Below the pieces are notes generated by a model, which was not told where the DNA came from, did no database searches, and saw only the letters and a list, made by a program, of their open reading frames with translations. Positions 1 to 8,789 of a stretch of DNA of 8,866 nt are shown piece after piece. Made by a program: the position numbers and the translations under genes. Origin of the DNA: JBBRLA01 sp038231615 (GTDB taxonomy: Bacteria > Myxococcota_A > Polyangia > Palsa-1104 > JAEUJZ01); the NCBI GenBank assembly GCA_038231615.1, contig JBBRLA010000346.1, positions 1 through 8,866 on the forward strand, written 5' to 3'. Numbering within the stretch: the stretch's first letter is position 1; each line of letters starts with the position of its first letter.

Positions 1-1
1 G

Positions 2-865
2 ATCGAGCGCATCATCAAGGAGCGGCGGCACCTGAAGACCTCGGTGCTCCTGTCGAGCCAGGACCCGACGAAAATACCCCACAGCACCCTGGCCGAACTG
101 GACGGGGTGGGCCTCTTCGGCACCTCGTCGGAGAAGTCGATCAAGCACCTGGCGGGAGACATCGCGCCCTTCGCCATTCTGAAGGCGGATCTGTGCGGGT
201 CGCTTTTGCAGGGGCAGATGATCTTCTCTCCCGGCCCTGGCAAAGGCCTTCCCTCCACGAAGTTGACCGGCCCTGCACTCTCTGGCGGGGCTTCAGTCTC
301 CATCTTCACGAAGTTCTCCGCTATGCGGCTGCTTGCCGGTGATGCCCCACTCCAGCTGATCGAGGGCCTCTTCATCCTCCAACGTGGCAAGCTTGATGCT
401 CCGCAATTCCTTCAGGAAGAGCAGTTCCTGCTGGAGATCTTCGACGCCGGGCAGCAAGACCGGGATCACCCCGATCCGGGACTCGACGCAGCGCCGGACG
501 AAGGAGCGGACCTCCAGTGCCTGCCAGCCGCCCAGCCCGTGCGGGCCCAGAATGATGGCAGCAGATCGCACTTTGGGTATCGCCGCCTCGATGACCTGCA
601 TAAACCAGCGCCCTGGTTGGATCTGCTCCTCCGCCAGCCATGGGTAGATCCCACGGATTTTCAGCGCCTCGGCGATGGCCCGCACGGGGTGCTGATCCTG
701 CTCGTGATACGCCAGGAACACGTCGAAGTCCTCGCTGGCGATCTTCCCCGCCAGCACCCGCGCCCTGACCTCGCGGCACCGCGCCTTCTCGGCGGCTTTC
801 TCCAGTCCCTTGATCACCGATGGGGAGATCCGCGTCTGCGGGCGGTCGTCGATGTCCAGCAGTGA
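2..865 (+). CDS. C-terminal fragment of a HerA/DUF87-like ATPase (5' partial; true 3' end uncertain)
   Basis: The frame is open from the window edge with no upstream start visible. The first ~95 residues (to about position 290) look like the last part of a RecA-fold motor ATPase of the HerA/FtsK/DUF87 type. A basic patch (KERRHLK) is followed by a hydrophobic strand ending in SSQDP, the position where this superfamily has its sensor glutamine on a beta strand (ASQRP/SSQDP-like). Then come a second strand (GVGLFGTSS) and a segment ending LLQGQMIF, resembling the 'G.a..' strand that closes these domains. Walker A and B would lie outside the window. From about 293 the frame is antisense to the WD40/GTPase/TIR gene and its sequence looks like a shadow, yet the first in-frame stop is only at 863-865. 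The natural C-terminus may therefore have been lost or replaced, or the tail may simply overlap its convergent neighbour. The family call is moderate and rests on a short stretch. Confidence 0.45.
   Translation: MERIIKERRHLKTSVLLSSQDPTKIPHSTLAELDGVGLFGTSSEKSIKHLAGDIAPFAILKADLCGSLLQGQMIFSPGPGKGLPSTKLTGPALSGGASVSIFTKFSAMRLLAGDAPLQLIEGLFILQRGKLDAPQFLQEEQFLLEIFDAGQQDRDHPDPGLDAAPDEGADLQCLPAAQPVRAQNDGSRSHFGYRRLDDLHKPAPWLDLLLRQPWVDPTDFQRLGDGPHGVLILLVIRQEHVEVLAGDLPRQHPRPDLAAPRLLGGFLQSLDHRWGDPRLRAVVDVQQ
230..276 (+). repeat. Copy A of a diverged 47-bp direct repeat bracketing the locus
   Basis: This stretch begins CCCGGCCCTGGCAAA, contains GAAGTTGAC and ends GGCCCTGC. It matches 8179-8225 at 40 of 47 positions with no gap and in the same orientation. 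It lies at the end of the recognisable ATPase coding sequence, just past the stop of the convergent WD40/GTPase/TIR gene (293). Read in the ATPase frame it gives PGPGK...KLTGPA; the same frame of copy B gives PGPGK...KLTGPA too. It could be a dispersed intergenic repeat or a duplicated gene end. Confidence 0.6.
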
Positions 866-3148
866 GATGGCGATGCCGCAGTTTGGACAGACGACATCGC
901 TCTCCCCGCGATCCCGGCGCATGCGACGGAGTTGCTCACTCACCATGAAGCCGCAGCCCTGGCAGACGAAGATGACCAGCCGGCGGATGGTACCGGCGAT
1001 GGCCCGCCGCAAGAGGTGCGCCAGGATGAAGTGCTCGAACTGTGAACGGGACGAAAGACTCGTTTCGGGGCTGAAGAAGAGAGTGAGCCGGCCATGGCCC
1101 TCCTCCACCTCCTGCAGGAACATGCCGCACACTCCGCCCTGCCGATCATCATAGGTCGCCGCATTTTTCCACATCTCCTTCTTGTGGAACGCATCGCTGT
1201 GTGAAAGGCGGACCGCAAGGGTGGCATAGACGGTCAGAAGCGACCCCTCGAAGTCGAGGGTGACCGCTTTCCCGGCCGGATCGGGCAGATCCGGCCGCTC
1301 CCTGGTGAGCTGGGAGGGGAAAACGAGCTGGGACTGGTTGTCAGTGGTCTCGGTCAGGGCAATCTCATGCCGCACCATGTCCTCGATCATGGCCAGGAGC
1401 AGCAGCCGCTCCTGCTCCCGATTGCCGATTCGCTCGTCCGATGGCATGGGGAACGAGCAGCTGCGCGCCTGGTCCTCCGAGATGCAGCCGAGCCCGTGGG
1501 GCTCCTCCCGCGCGGCGTTGATGAGCGCCGACGCGTAGGCGTCCAGGCGCTCTGGCTGGAGCAGGACCAGGTCGCCGAAGCTGAGGCGGCGAATCAGGCC
1601 GCGTGCATCGACCAGCCCGATGCAGGTCTCGAACCGGGCCTGCATCTGCGGGCTGGCGGGCTCCTTCCACGCCTGCAGGAACGCCCGGTACAGGTCGTCG
1701 ACGCTGGAGAGGAAGCGCCCGGCCTCCTTCTCCCGGACCAGGAAGGACTTGATGGTCTGGAACATCTCGGAAGAACTGCCCTTGGGCAGGGCGCTCCAGT
1801 CGATGCCTGCCTGAATCGCGGCGCGAAGCTCGCTGATGCCCCGGTCCTCCTTGGCGCTGGTCTGAAGATAGCCAGCGAAGGAGAGTTCCTGCGTCAGCGC
1901 CTGGATGCGCTCGGCAGACAGGGCGATGCCGCCCCGGTCGGTGCGTGCCGCCACCAGCAGCTTGGTGACCCCGGCGGCCGGGCCGCGGTCTCCGCGCTGG
2001 GCCTGCCTCAGAGCGCGGTCCCAGTGGCGGACCCCGGCAAAGAAGTCCTTCTCGTTCTGCGAATCGAACACCAGGATGGCCACCGACACCTCGTTCAGGT
2101 GGAGCTGGTGGATCAGGCGGTATCCCGGTTGTCCCGCCAGATCCCACAGGACGATCTCCCGCGTCTCGTGTCCACCCGCCTCCTGGGGCACGTCCTCACT
2201 GGCCAGCGACCGCACCTTGCGGCCGTGGGTCGATTCTGTGGGCTGAAAGGGCTCGCTGCACAGCACGCGGAAGAGGCCGGACTTGCCCACGCCGCTGTCG
2301 CCGAGCAGGACGACCTTGGCGTTGGTGTAAAAGACGGTATCGAGCGCCGCCGGGGTGGCCAGGATGGCGTTCAGGTCCAGGTCCCACAGGTGGGCGACCC
2401 GGCCCTCCGTGCTGAGTGTGGCGAAGGACGACCGCGACGGGTGCGGTGCCAGGAGCCCATCGATGGCCGGCGTCTCCAGGCGCGCCACCTGCTCCCAGCT
2501 TCCCACGCGCCACAGCCGGATCGTACGATCCCGCGACTGGGAGATCAGCACTCGCCCTTCCTGCGAGAAGGCAACGGACTGGATGCTGTCGGTGTGGCGC
2601 TCCAGCTGCATGAGCTGCCGCCCGGTGTGTGGCTCCCACAGGCGCAGCGTACGATCCCGGGACGCAGAGGCCAGAAGGCGCCCATCGGGCGCGAAGGCGA
2701 CGCCGAGCACCTCCGCGGTGTGGCCGGCCAGGGTGTGGCGGATGTCCCCGGTCTCGACATCCCACAAGAGCACGACAGAGTCGAAGGAGTAGGACGCCAG
2801 CGTCCGCCCATCGGGCGACCAGGCCACGCTGATCGGGCCTTGCTGCTGACCTCCCAGGGTCCACTCGACCTTGCCGCTGCGGATGTCCCACAGGCGGACC
2901 GTGCCGTCGAAAGAGCCCGAGGCCAGGAGATCTCCTCCCGGGGACCAGGCCACGGAGAGGATCGGGGAGGTGCACTGCAGGATCTTCCGCAGCTGCCCGG
3001 CGTGGGCGTCCCACAGCCGGATGGTGACGTCGCGGGACGCAGATGCCAGGATCGTACCATCGGGAGACCAGGTCAGGCTGGTGGTGCTCCCCGGCTGGCC
3101 CCGCAGGAGCACCTCGGAGCGCGCGGCCATGTTCCACAGGCGGATCAC
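293..3148 (-). CDS. WD40 propeller - Roc/Rab-like GTPase - COR-like region - zinc ribbon - TIR protein
   Basis: 951 residues from GTG. Residues 1-265 are WD40 blades (repeated SPDG...LAS.S.D.T.RLWD): the last strand of blade 1, then six more blades. The GTPase spans about 277-450: P-loop GDSGVGKS (283-290), DLAGQ (336-340), ARTD (401-404) in the NKxD position, and TSAK (430-433). Residues ~460-720 form a winged-helix/COR-like region of the kind that follows GTPases in bacterial Roc-type proteins. A four-cysteine ribbon follows (C729/C732, C754/C757), then a TIR domain at 807-938 with W875-x3-E879 matching the putative catalytic Glu. TIR domains of this class cleave NAD+ or make signalling nucleotides. 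The start overlaps the kinase stop as GTGA, but no Shine-Dalgarno precedes it, and WD40 sequence continues upstream in this frame to a TAG at 3223-3221. It is probably the 3' part of a frameshifted STK-WD40-GTPase-TIR gene. It is the last gene of the operon; a role in immunity or stress signalling is inferred. Confidence 0.9.
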   Translation of the reverse strand: MIRLWNMAARSEVLLRGQPGSTTSLTWSPDGTILASASRDVTIRLWDAHAGQLRKILQCTSPILSVAWSPGGDLLASGSFDGTVRLWDIRSGKVEWTLGGQQQGPISVAWSPDGRTLASYSFDSVVLLWDVETGDIRHTLAGHTAEVLGVAFAPDGRLLASASRDRTLRLWEPHTGRQLMQLERHTDSIQSVAFSQEGRVLISQSRDRTIRLWRVGSWEQVARLETPAIDGLLAPHPSRSSFATLSTEGRVAHLWDLDLNAILATPAALDTVFYTNAKVVLLGDSGVGKSGLFRVLCSEPFQPTESTHGRKVRSLASEDVPQEAGGHETREIVLWDLAGQPGYRLIHQLHLNEVSVAILVFDSQNEKDFFAGVRHWDRALRQAQRGDRGPAAGVTKLLVAARTDRGGIALSAERIQALTQELSFAGYLQTSAKEDRGISELRAAIQAGIDWSALPKGSSSEMFQTIKSFLVREKEAGRFLSSVDDLYRAFLQAWKEPASPQMQARFETCIGLVDARGLIRRLSFGDLVLLQPERLDAYASALINAAREEPHGLGCISEDQARSCSFPMPSDERIGNREQERLLLLAMIEDMVRHEIALTETTDNQSQLVFPSQLTRERPDLPDPAGKAVTLDFEGSLLTVYATLAVRLSHSDAFHKKEMWKNAATYDDRQGGVCGMFLQEVEEGHGRLTLFFSPETSLSSRSQFEHFILAHLLRRAIAGTIRRLVIFVCQGCGFMVSEQLRRMRRDRGESDVVCPNCGIAISLLDIDDRPQTRISPSVIKGLEKAAEKARCREVRARVLAGKIASEDFDVFLAYHEQDQHPVRAIAEALKIRGIYPWLAEEQIQPGRWFMQVIEAAIPKVRSAAIILGPHGLGGWQALEVRSFVRRCVESRIGVIPVLLPGVEDLQQELLFLKELRSIKLATLEDEEALDQLEWGITGKQPHSGELREDGD
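623..643 (-). repeat. Left arm of a 21-bp perfect inverted repeat inside the two TIR coding regions
   Basis: The reverse complement of this segment, encoding PWLAEEQ of the TIR domain, is identical over 21 bases to 7387-7407 in the divergent TIR gene. It is the longest perfect match noticed between the two paralogous TIR domains, which lie about 6.7 kb apart in opposite orientation. It most likely reflects shared ancestry of the TIR domains; it could also act as a homology patch for inversion. Confidence 0.7.
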
Positions 3149-3223
3149 GCTGGTCCGGCAGCCGGAGGCGAGGGTATCCCCGTCAGGGGACCAGGCCAGG
3201 ACGTTGCTGCACCCGAAAGGCTA
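3145..3223 (-). other. Probable frameshift junction between kinase and WD40 frames
   Basis: Going 5' to 3' on the minus strand, the WD40 frame opens right after TAG at 3223-3221 and encodes a WD40 half-repeat (SNVLAWSPDG, then TLASG) before the GTG at 3148. The kinase frame ends with TGA at 3147-3145, and its last ~20 residues (rich in A, G, P, S) are the same DNA read out of frame. The change from kinase to WD40 frame is -1; one extra base, for example in the 3-base G run at 3214-3212, would join them. Adding the upstream half-repeat brings the propeller to seven blades, the commonest number. No convincing slippery heptamer was seen. A real indel, a sequencing error and ribosomal frameshifting all remain possible. 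Confidence 0.7.
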
Positions 3224-4347
3224 TCGCGCAGGGAGAAGCCCTCCGGCGGCTCGGTGCCGGTGAAGGGCATGCCCTTCAGGGCGGAGGTCGGGGAGATCCG
3301 TAACGGGCGCTCGGCTGCGGGGGAAGGAGGCGATGGATCCCCATCGGCACGGCGGTCTGCTTCGCCGCCGGCCTGCCGCCCCTCATCGGCCACACTCGGG
3401 TCGTTCGTCACGACAGGCCAGGCCCCCCGGCGAGACGCCGCCGACCGAAGCGCCTCATCGGCCCCGTTCGGGCCGTTCGTCACGACGGCGGTCGATGCCT
3501 CCAGGCTGTCCAGGCACGCCTGGCACTCGCGCTCCAGTTCCTCGGCGCTCTGCTGACGCTGTGCCGGCGATTTGGCCAGCGCCCTCATGACGATGCGCGC
3601 CACCTCGTCGGGGACGTTGGAGAGGGGCTCGGGGGTCTCCAGGACGTGCTTGCGGATGACCTCCATGGGCAGCCTGCCCGCGAAAGGGGGCCTGCCGGCG
3701 AGCATCTCGTAGGCAACGACGCCGCAGGAGTAGATATCCGAGGAGGGGGCCAGGCGCCCCCCGGTGGCTTGCTCCGGGCTCATGTACAAAGGCGTGCCGA
3801 GCACCGCCTGGTCGCGGGTCAGTTTCTCCCCCGGCGCCACCCTCTTTGCAAGGGAGAAGTCGAGGACCTTGACGAAGTCTCTCTGGCCCCCCTGGGCGAT
3901 GAGGTAGATGTTCTCGGGCTTGATGTCGCGGTGCAGGATCGCGTGGTCGTGGGCCTCCTGCAGGGACCTGCAAATTTGCATCAGGATACGGAGGGCCCGC
4001 GGCACCGGGATTCTTTCCTGGGCGGCGACCTCCTCCTTGAGGAGCCGCCCGCGGAGCACTTCCATGACGAAATAGAGCAGGCCGCCCTGGGTCTGTCCCG
4101 AATCGATCAGACGCACGGTGTGGGGGTTCGAGAACTGCGCGATCGTGCGGGCCTCCAGGTGGAAGCGCCGCACCGCGACCGGGTCGATGGCGCCGCCTGT
4201 CCGCAGCACCTTGATGGCCACGTTCCGGTCCACGGAGATCTGGCTGGCCAGGTACACGACCCCCATGGATCCCTCGCCGATGATCTCCAGGATACTGTAA
4301 CGTCCGTCCAGGACTGTCCCGACCAGAGGGTCTCGTGGGGGCGACAT
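3145..4347 (-). CDS. Hanks-type Ser/Thr protein kinase (probable N-terminal half of a kinase-WD40 fusion)
   Basis: 400 residues. The kinase domain spans about 17-275: glycine loop GEGSMG (24-29), VAIK lysine K46, helix-C E65, HRDIKPEN (H139, D141, K143, N146), D163 of the activation segment and SPE (190-192). It should phosphorylate Ser/Thr of proteins. An oddity is DFS in place of DFG at 163-165: the Mg-binding Asp is kept but the glycine is lost. Residues ~285-380 are a low-complexity linker with a duplicated 24-residue unit (VVTN...ADE at 288 and 312), followed by residues that appear to be WD40-coding DNA read in the wrong frame. The ATG is well supported: GAGAGG lies 7 nt upstream and overlaps the stop of the preceding FHA gene, 11 nt away, which suggests translational coupling. 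The stop overlaps the WD40 gene start (GTGA). There is no transmembrane segment, so it should be cytoplasmic. The full-length product may be a fusion of about 1,350 residues. Confidence 0.9.
   Translation of the reverse strand: MSPPRDPLVGTVLDGRYSILEIIGEGSMGVVYLASQISVDRNVAIKVLRTGGAIDPVAVRRFHLEARTIAQFSNPHTVRLIDSGQTQGGLLYFVMEVLRGRLLKEEVAAQERIPVPRALRILMQICRSLQEAHDHAILHRDIKPENIYLIAQGGQRDFVKVLDFSLAKRVAPGEKLTRDQAVLGTPLYMSPEQATGGRLAPSSDIYSCGVVAYEMLAGRPPFAGRLPMEVIRKHVLETPEPLSNVPDEVARIVMRALAKSPAQRQQSAEELERECQACLDSLEASTAVVTNGPNGADEALRSAASRRGAWPVVTNDPSVADEGRQAGGEADRRADGDPSPPSPAAERPLRISPTSALKGMPFTGTEPPEGFSLRDSLSGAATSWPGPLTGIPSPPAAGPA
3381..3414 (-). repeat. 34-bp tandem-type repeat in the kinase linker, unit 2
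   Basis: It matches 3453-3486 at 30 of 34 bases; the two copies start exactly 72 bp (24 codons) apart, so the duplication stays in frame. It encodes VVTNDPSVADE in the linker after the kinase domain. Confidence 0.75.
3453..3486 (-). repeat. 34-bp tandem-type repeat in the kinase linker, unit 1
   Basis: This is the partner of 3381-3414, upstream in the direction of translation. It encodes VVTNGPNGADE. The high identity at DNA level suggests a recent in-frame slippage or duplication in the unstructured linker. Confidence 0.75.
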
Positions 4348-4354
4348 GTCGAAG

Positions 4355-4358
4355 CCTC

Positions 4359-4360
<2 letters not shown>
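4355..4360 (-). promoter_or_regulatory. Ribosome binding site of the single-kinase gene
   Basis: GAGAGG on the minus strand, 7 nt before the ATG at 4347. It overlaps the TGA of the upstream FHA-kinase gene (4361-4359), so ribosomes finishing that gene could re-initiate here. Confidence 0.65.
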
Positions 4361-7154
<2,794 letters not shown>

Positions 7155-7163
7155 GAGTGACGA

Positions 7164-7169
7164 CCCCCT
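7164..7169 (-). promoter_or_regulatory. Ribosome binding site deciding the FHA-kinase start
   Basis: AGGGGG on the minus strand, 9 nt before the GTG at 7154. It supports that start over the much longer open frame, whose extra sequence is antisense to the TIR gene. Confidence 0.55.
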
Positions 7170-7260
7170 GACTTCTACAAGAGTATTCGTATGTTCTGCT
7201 GGTGGCTGCTCCTTGGACTGTACTATACTCGGCTGTGCAAGGGTACCAGCCCAAGAGCCA

Positions 7261-7267
7261 AAGGAGG
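7261..7267 (+). promoter_or_regulatory. Strong Shine-Dalgarno deciding the TTG start of the TIR gene
   Basis: AAGGAGG, a near-perfect anti-16S match, ends 5 nt before TTG at 7273. An in-frame TTG at 7213 has no such site and would lie upstream of the candidate -10 box, so 7273 is the better start. Confidence 0.75.
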
Positions 7268-7272
7268 CCCAT

Positions 7273-8031
7273 TTGGCTGCCGCTGATTTCGCCGATGACC
7301 ACTTTGACGTCTTCCTGGCCCACGATGGCCAGGACAGGCCGGTGGTGGAGGCCGTTGCGGCGGGGCTCCGGGAGCGCGGGCTCTCACCATGGCTGGCGGA
7401 GGAGCAGGTGCCGCCCGGGCGCTGGTTCCAGGACGTCGTCCAGCGAGCGATGGGGCGCGTCAAGTCCGCCGCCATCTTCATCGGCCCGGCGGGTGTCGGC
7501 GGGTGGCACGCGGCCGAGCTGCGGGTCTTCGTCAGCCGATGTGTGGAGCACGAGCTGCCCGTGATCCCGGTGCTCTTGCCCGGCGTGCGGGAAGTCCCGC
7601 AGGGCCTGCACTTCCTCAAGGAACTGCGCGGGGTCCGCCTCGCCAGTGTGCACGACGACGCGTCACTGGATGATCTGGTCTGGGGCATTACGGGGCGGCA
7701 CCCGCGCCGCACCGCCGCCGCAGGAAGCCCGCCAGCAACCCGGGCGGCGGCGCCCGCGGCGGCCCCGGTGGCGCCTCGCGATGATCGCCCCACCGCGTCC
7801 TCCCTGCGCGAGCTGTTGGGGGCGGTGCTGGTCGCCGATTCTGATCTGGAGGCGTTCTGTAGCGATCACTTCGGGGCCGAGGTAAAGAGCCGGTTTTCCA
7901 ACGGGATGGATCGGGTCGCCAAGGTCACCCTGTTGCTCGAGCGAATCGATCCGGCGGAGATCCTCAGGCGGCTCCGGGAAGGCCATCCCCACTCTGTCAG
8001 CAGCAACCAGCACCTCCTGCACTTCCCCTAG
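7273..8031 (+). CDS. TIR-domain effector with C-terminal effector-associated/death-like domain
   Basis: 252 residues from TTG. The TIR domain spans about 10-143: FDVFLAHDGQD (11-21, the first strand and following loop), PWLAEEQ and PGRWF (39-52), and GGWHAAE with E82 as the putative catalytic glutamate. It aligns without gaps to the TIR of the convergent WD40/GTPase protein at about 57 % identity (counted by eye). An Ala/Pro-rich linker (147-170) leads to a helical domain (about 175-238) with LEAF...HFGAEVKSRFSNGMDRVAKVTLLLER. This domain is familiar from many myxobacterial effectors and belongs to the class called effector-associated or bacterial death-like domains, thought to bring effectors to partners by like-with-like contacts; the exact subfamily is not assigned. 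Family knowledge suggests NAD+ cleavage or signalling-nucleotide synthesis when activated. No signal peptide or membrane helix was seen. It is divergent from, and probably co-regulated with, the kinase operon. Confidence 0.88.
   Translation: MAAADFADDHFDVFLAHDGQDRPVVEAVAAGLRERGLSPWLAEEQVPPGRWFQDVVQRAMGRVKSAAIFIGPAGVGGWHAAELRVFVSRCVEHELPVIPVLLPGVREVPQGLHFLKELRGVRLASVHDDASLDDLVWGITGRHPRRTAAAGSPPATRAAAPAAAPVAPRDDRPTASSLRELLGAVLVADSDLEAFCSDHFGAEVKSRFSNGMDRVAKVTLLLERIDPAEILRRLREGHPHSVSSNQHLLHFP
7387..7407 (+). repeat. Right arm of the 21-bp perfect inverted repeat in the TIR genes
   Basis: It codes for PWLAEEQ in the TIR domain and is identical to the reverse complement of 623-643. See the left arm for interpretation. 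Confidence 0.7.
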
Positions 8032-8066
8032 ACCTCCCTGGGCCTCCTCGGGAAAGGGGTCCACAA

Positions 8067-8085
8067 CGGACGTCTCGAACGTCCG
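8067..8085 (+). terminator. Hairpin downstream of the TIR gene (possible terminator)
   Basis: A perfect 7-bp stem CGGACGT/ACGTCCG with loop CTCGA sits 35 nt after the TIR stop codon. No T-run follows, so it is not a classical intrinsic terminator; it could stabilise the 3' end or be incidental. Confidence 0.35.
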
Positions 8086-8178
8086 AAAGGCCCGCGGAGG
8101 AGCGTTGCGGAGGCCGCCGCCAGCGACGGAAGAATCGGCAAGGTGCGAGGCCGCCGCCGTTACACGAAAAATCCCGCG

Positions 8179-8225
8179 CCCGGCCCTGGCAAATGCCCTG
8201 CCGGCATGAAGTTGACAGGCCCTGC
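8179..8225 (+). repeat. Copy B of the 47-bp direct repeat bracketing the locus
   Basis: Same length and orientation as 230-276, 40 of 47 bases identical, about 7.9 kb away and beyond the last locus gene. A partial further copy of the inner motif follows at 8231-8240. Confidence 0.6.
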
Positions 8226-8789
8226 GTCCTGGCAGAAGTTGCGCGGATGGGTGAGCCGCATGGGTAAATTCGATATTGCGATGAAGGATCTGCCCGGAAC
8301 GGGGGACGGCGTGCAACCTCTGCCCATGGAGCATCCGGCCCGGGGACCGCAAATCGGGGACCGAGCGTCCGTCGAGAGCCCGCCTACCGCGCAACCCGAC
8401 GCCCAGAGTCCCGCGCCGAAGTCCCGGCAGCGGCTGCGCGCCGACGCAGACCTTTCCGCCTACCACCGCGCCCAGACCCGTCGGGAGTTCGCCGATGTCG
8501 CGCGCGGACAGCCCTGCGCAGATTCCGCACACGTGCAAGGCGAACTGGATCTCTCATTCCCGGCAGACCAAAACGGAGCTGATTCCCATCGCGGAACACG
8601 TTTCAATCGCTGATCGAACCGCGGTCGTTTTTCGCTCCAGGACGTCCCGCGCCGACAGACTAGCCACCAATGTGTCGGCTGCATTACTGAGCCTGGCCAC
8701 ATCGGCGGCGGGGACTGGTGGGTTGGGTCGGGGCCCCCACGGCTCGCTCGATTTGTTGCCCATCTTCACGGCTCGTGTTACGTGGCACC

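Larger units (their letters stand above)
7155..7272. promoter_or_regulatory. Divergent intergenic region with candidate bidirectional promoter
   Basis: 118 bp separates the FHA-kinase operon (minus) from the TIR gene (plus). It is the most A+T-rich stretch in the locus. TATACT at 7224-7229 is a plausible -10 box for the TIR gene, and the same patch read on the other strand gives TATAGT (7227-7222) for the operon. No good -35 box was found at 16-18 bp in either direction, so an activator or alternative sigma factor is possible. Shared control of effector and operon is inferred from the layout. Confidence 0.4.
8032..8789. other. 758-bp stretch without a convincing gene
   Basis: Several open frames cross this stretch on both strands, but none shows a recognisable domain, a good ribosome site or consistent codon bias. 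It contains a small hairpin (8067-8085) and copy B of the 47-bp repeat (8179-8225), beside which the motif GGCA(T)GAAGTTG occurs twice about 28 bp apart (8203 and 8231). On the minus strand around 8550-8430 a faint Cys-rich frame (IQF...CGIC...GGKVC) weakly recalls a decayed zinc ribbon. No tRNA or CRISPR array was seen. Confidence 0.5.

Noticed and set aside
3200..3222. Programmed -1 ribosomal frameshift signal at the kinase/WD40 junction
   Set aside because: No X XXY YYZ heptamer in the right phase and no evident downstream pseudoknot; a plain indel is simpler.
1367..3556. Long plus-strand open frame opposite the WD40 and kinase genes
   Set aside because: It is antisense to a well-supported coding region, its product has no domain, and it is the usual shadow of high-GC third positions.
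7213..7272. Upstream TTG at 7213 as the start of the TIR gene
   Set aside because: It lacks a Shine-Dalgarno and lies upstream of the candidate -10 box, whereas TTG 7273 follows AAGGAGG with ideal spacing.
7155..7793. N-terminal extension of the pseudokinase-kinase-FHA frame to 7793
   Set aside because: The extra ~213 residues are antisense to the TIR gene, are Ser/Arg-rich low-complexity sequence, and a GTG with a ribosome site exists at 7154.
8229..8242. Possible sigma-54 promoter (TGGCAGAAGTTGC)
   Set aside because: The GG and GC elements are 8 rather than 10 bases apart, and no gene follows at a sensible distance.
7663..8538. Minus-strand open frame overlapping the TIR gene end
   Set aside because: Much of it is antisense to the TIR and adaptor domain; the rest has no recognisable product.
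8600..8612. GTTTCAATC-like motif resembling the end of a CRISPR repeat
   Set aside because: Single occurrence with no regularly spaced copies.
8143..8613. Plus-strand open frame downstream of the TIR gene
   Set aside because: No ribosome site, no domain and biased composition; it includes the 47-bp repeat. Not strong enough to call a gene.
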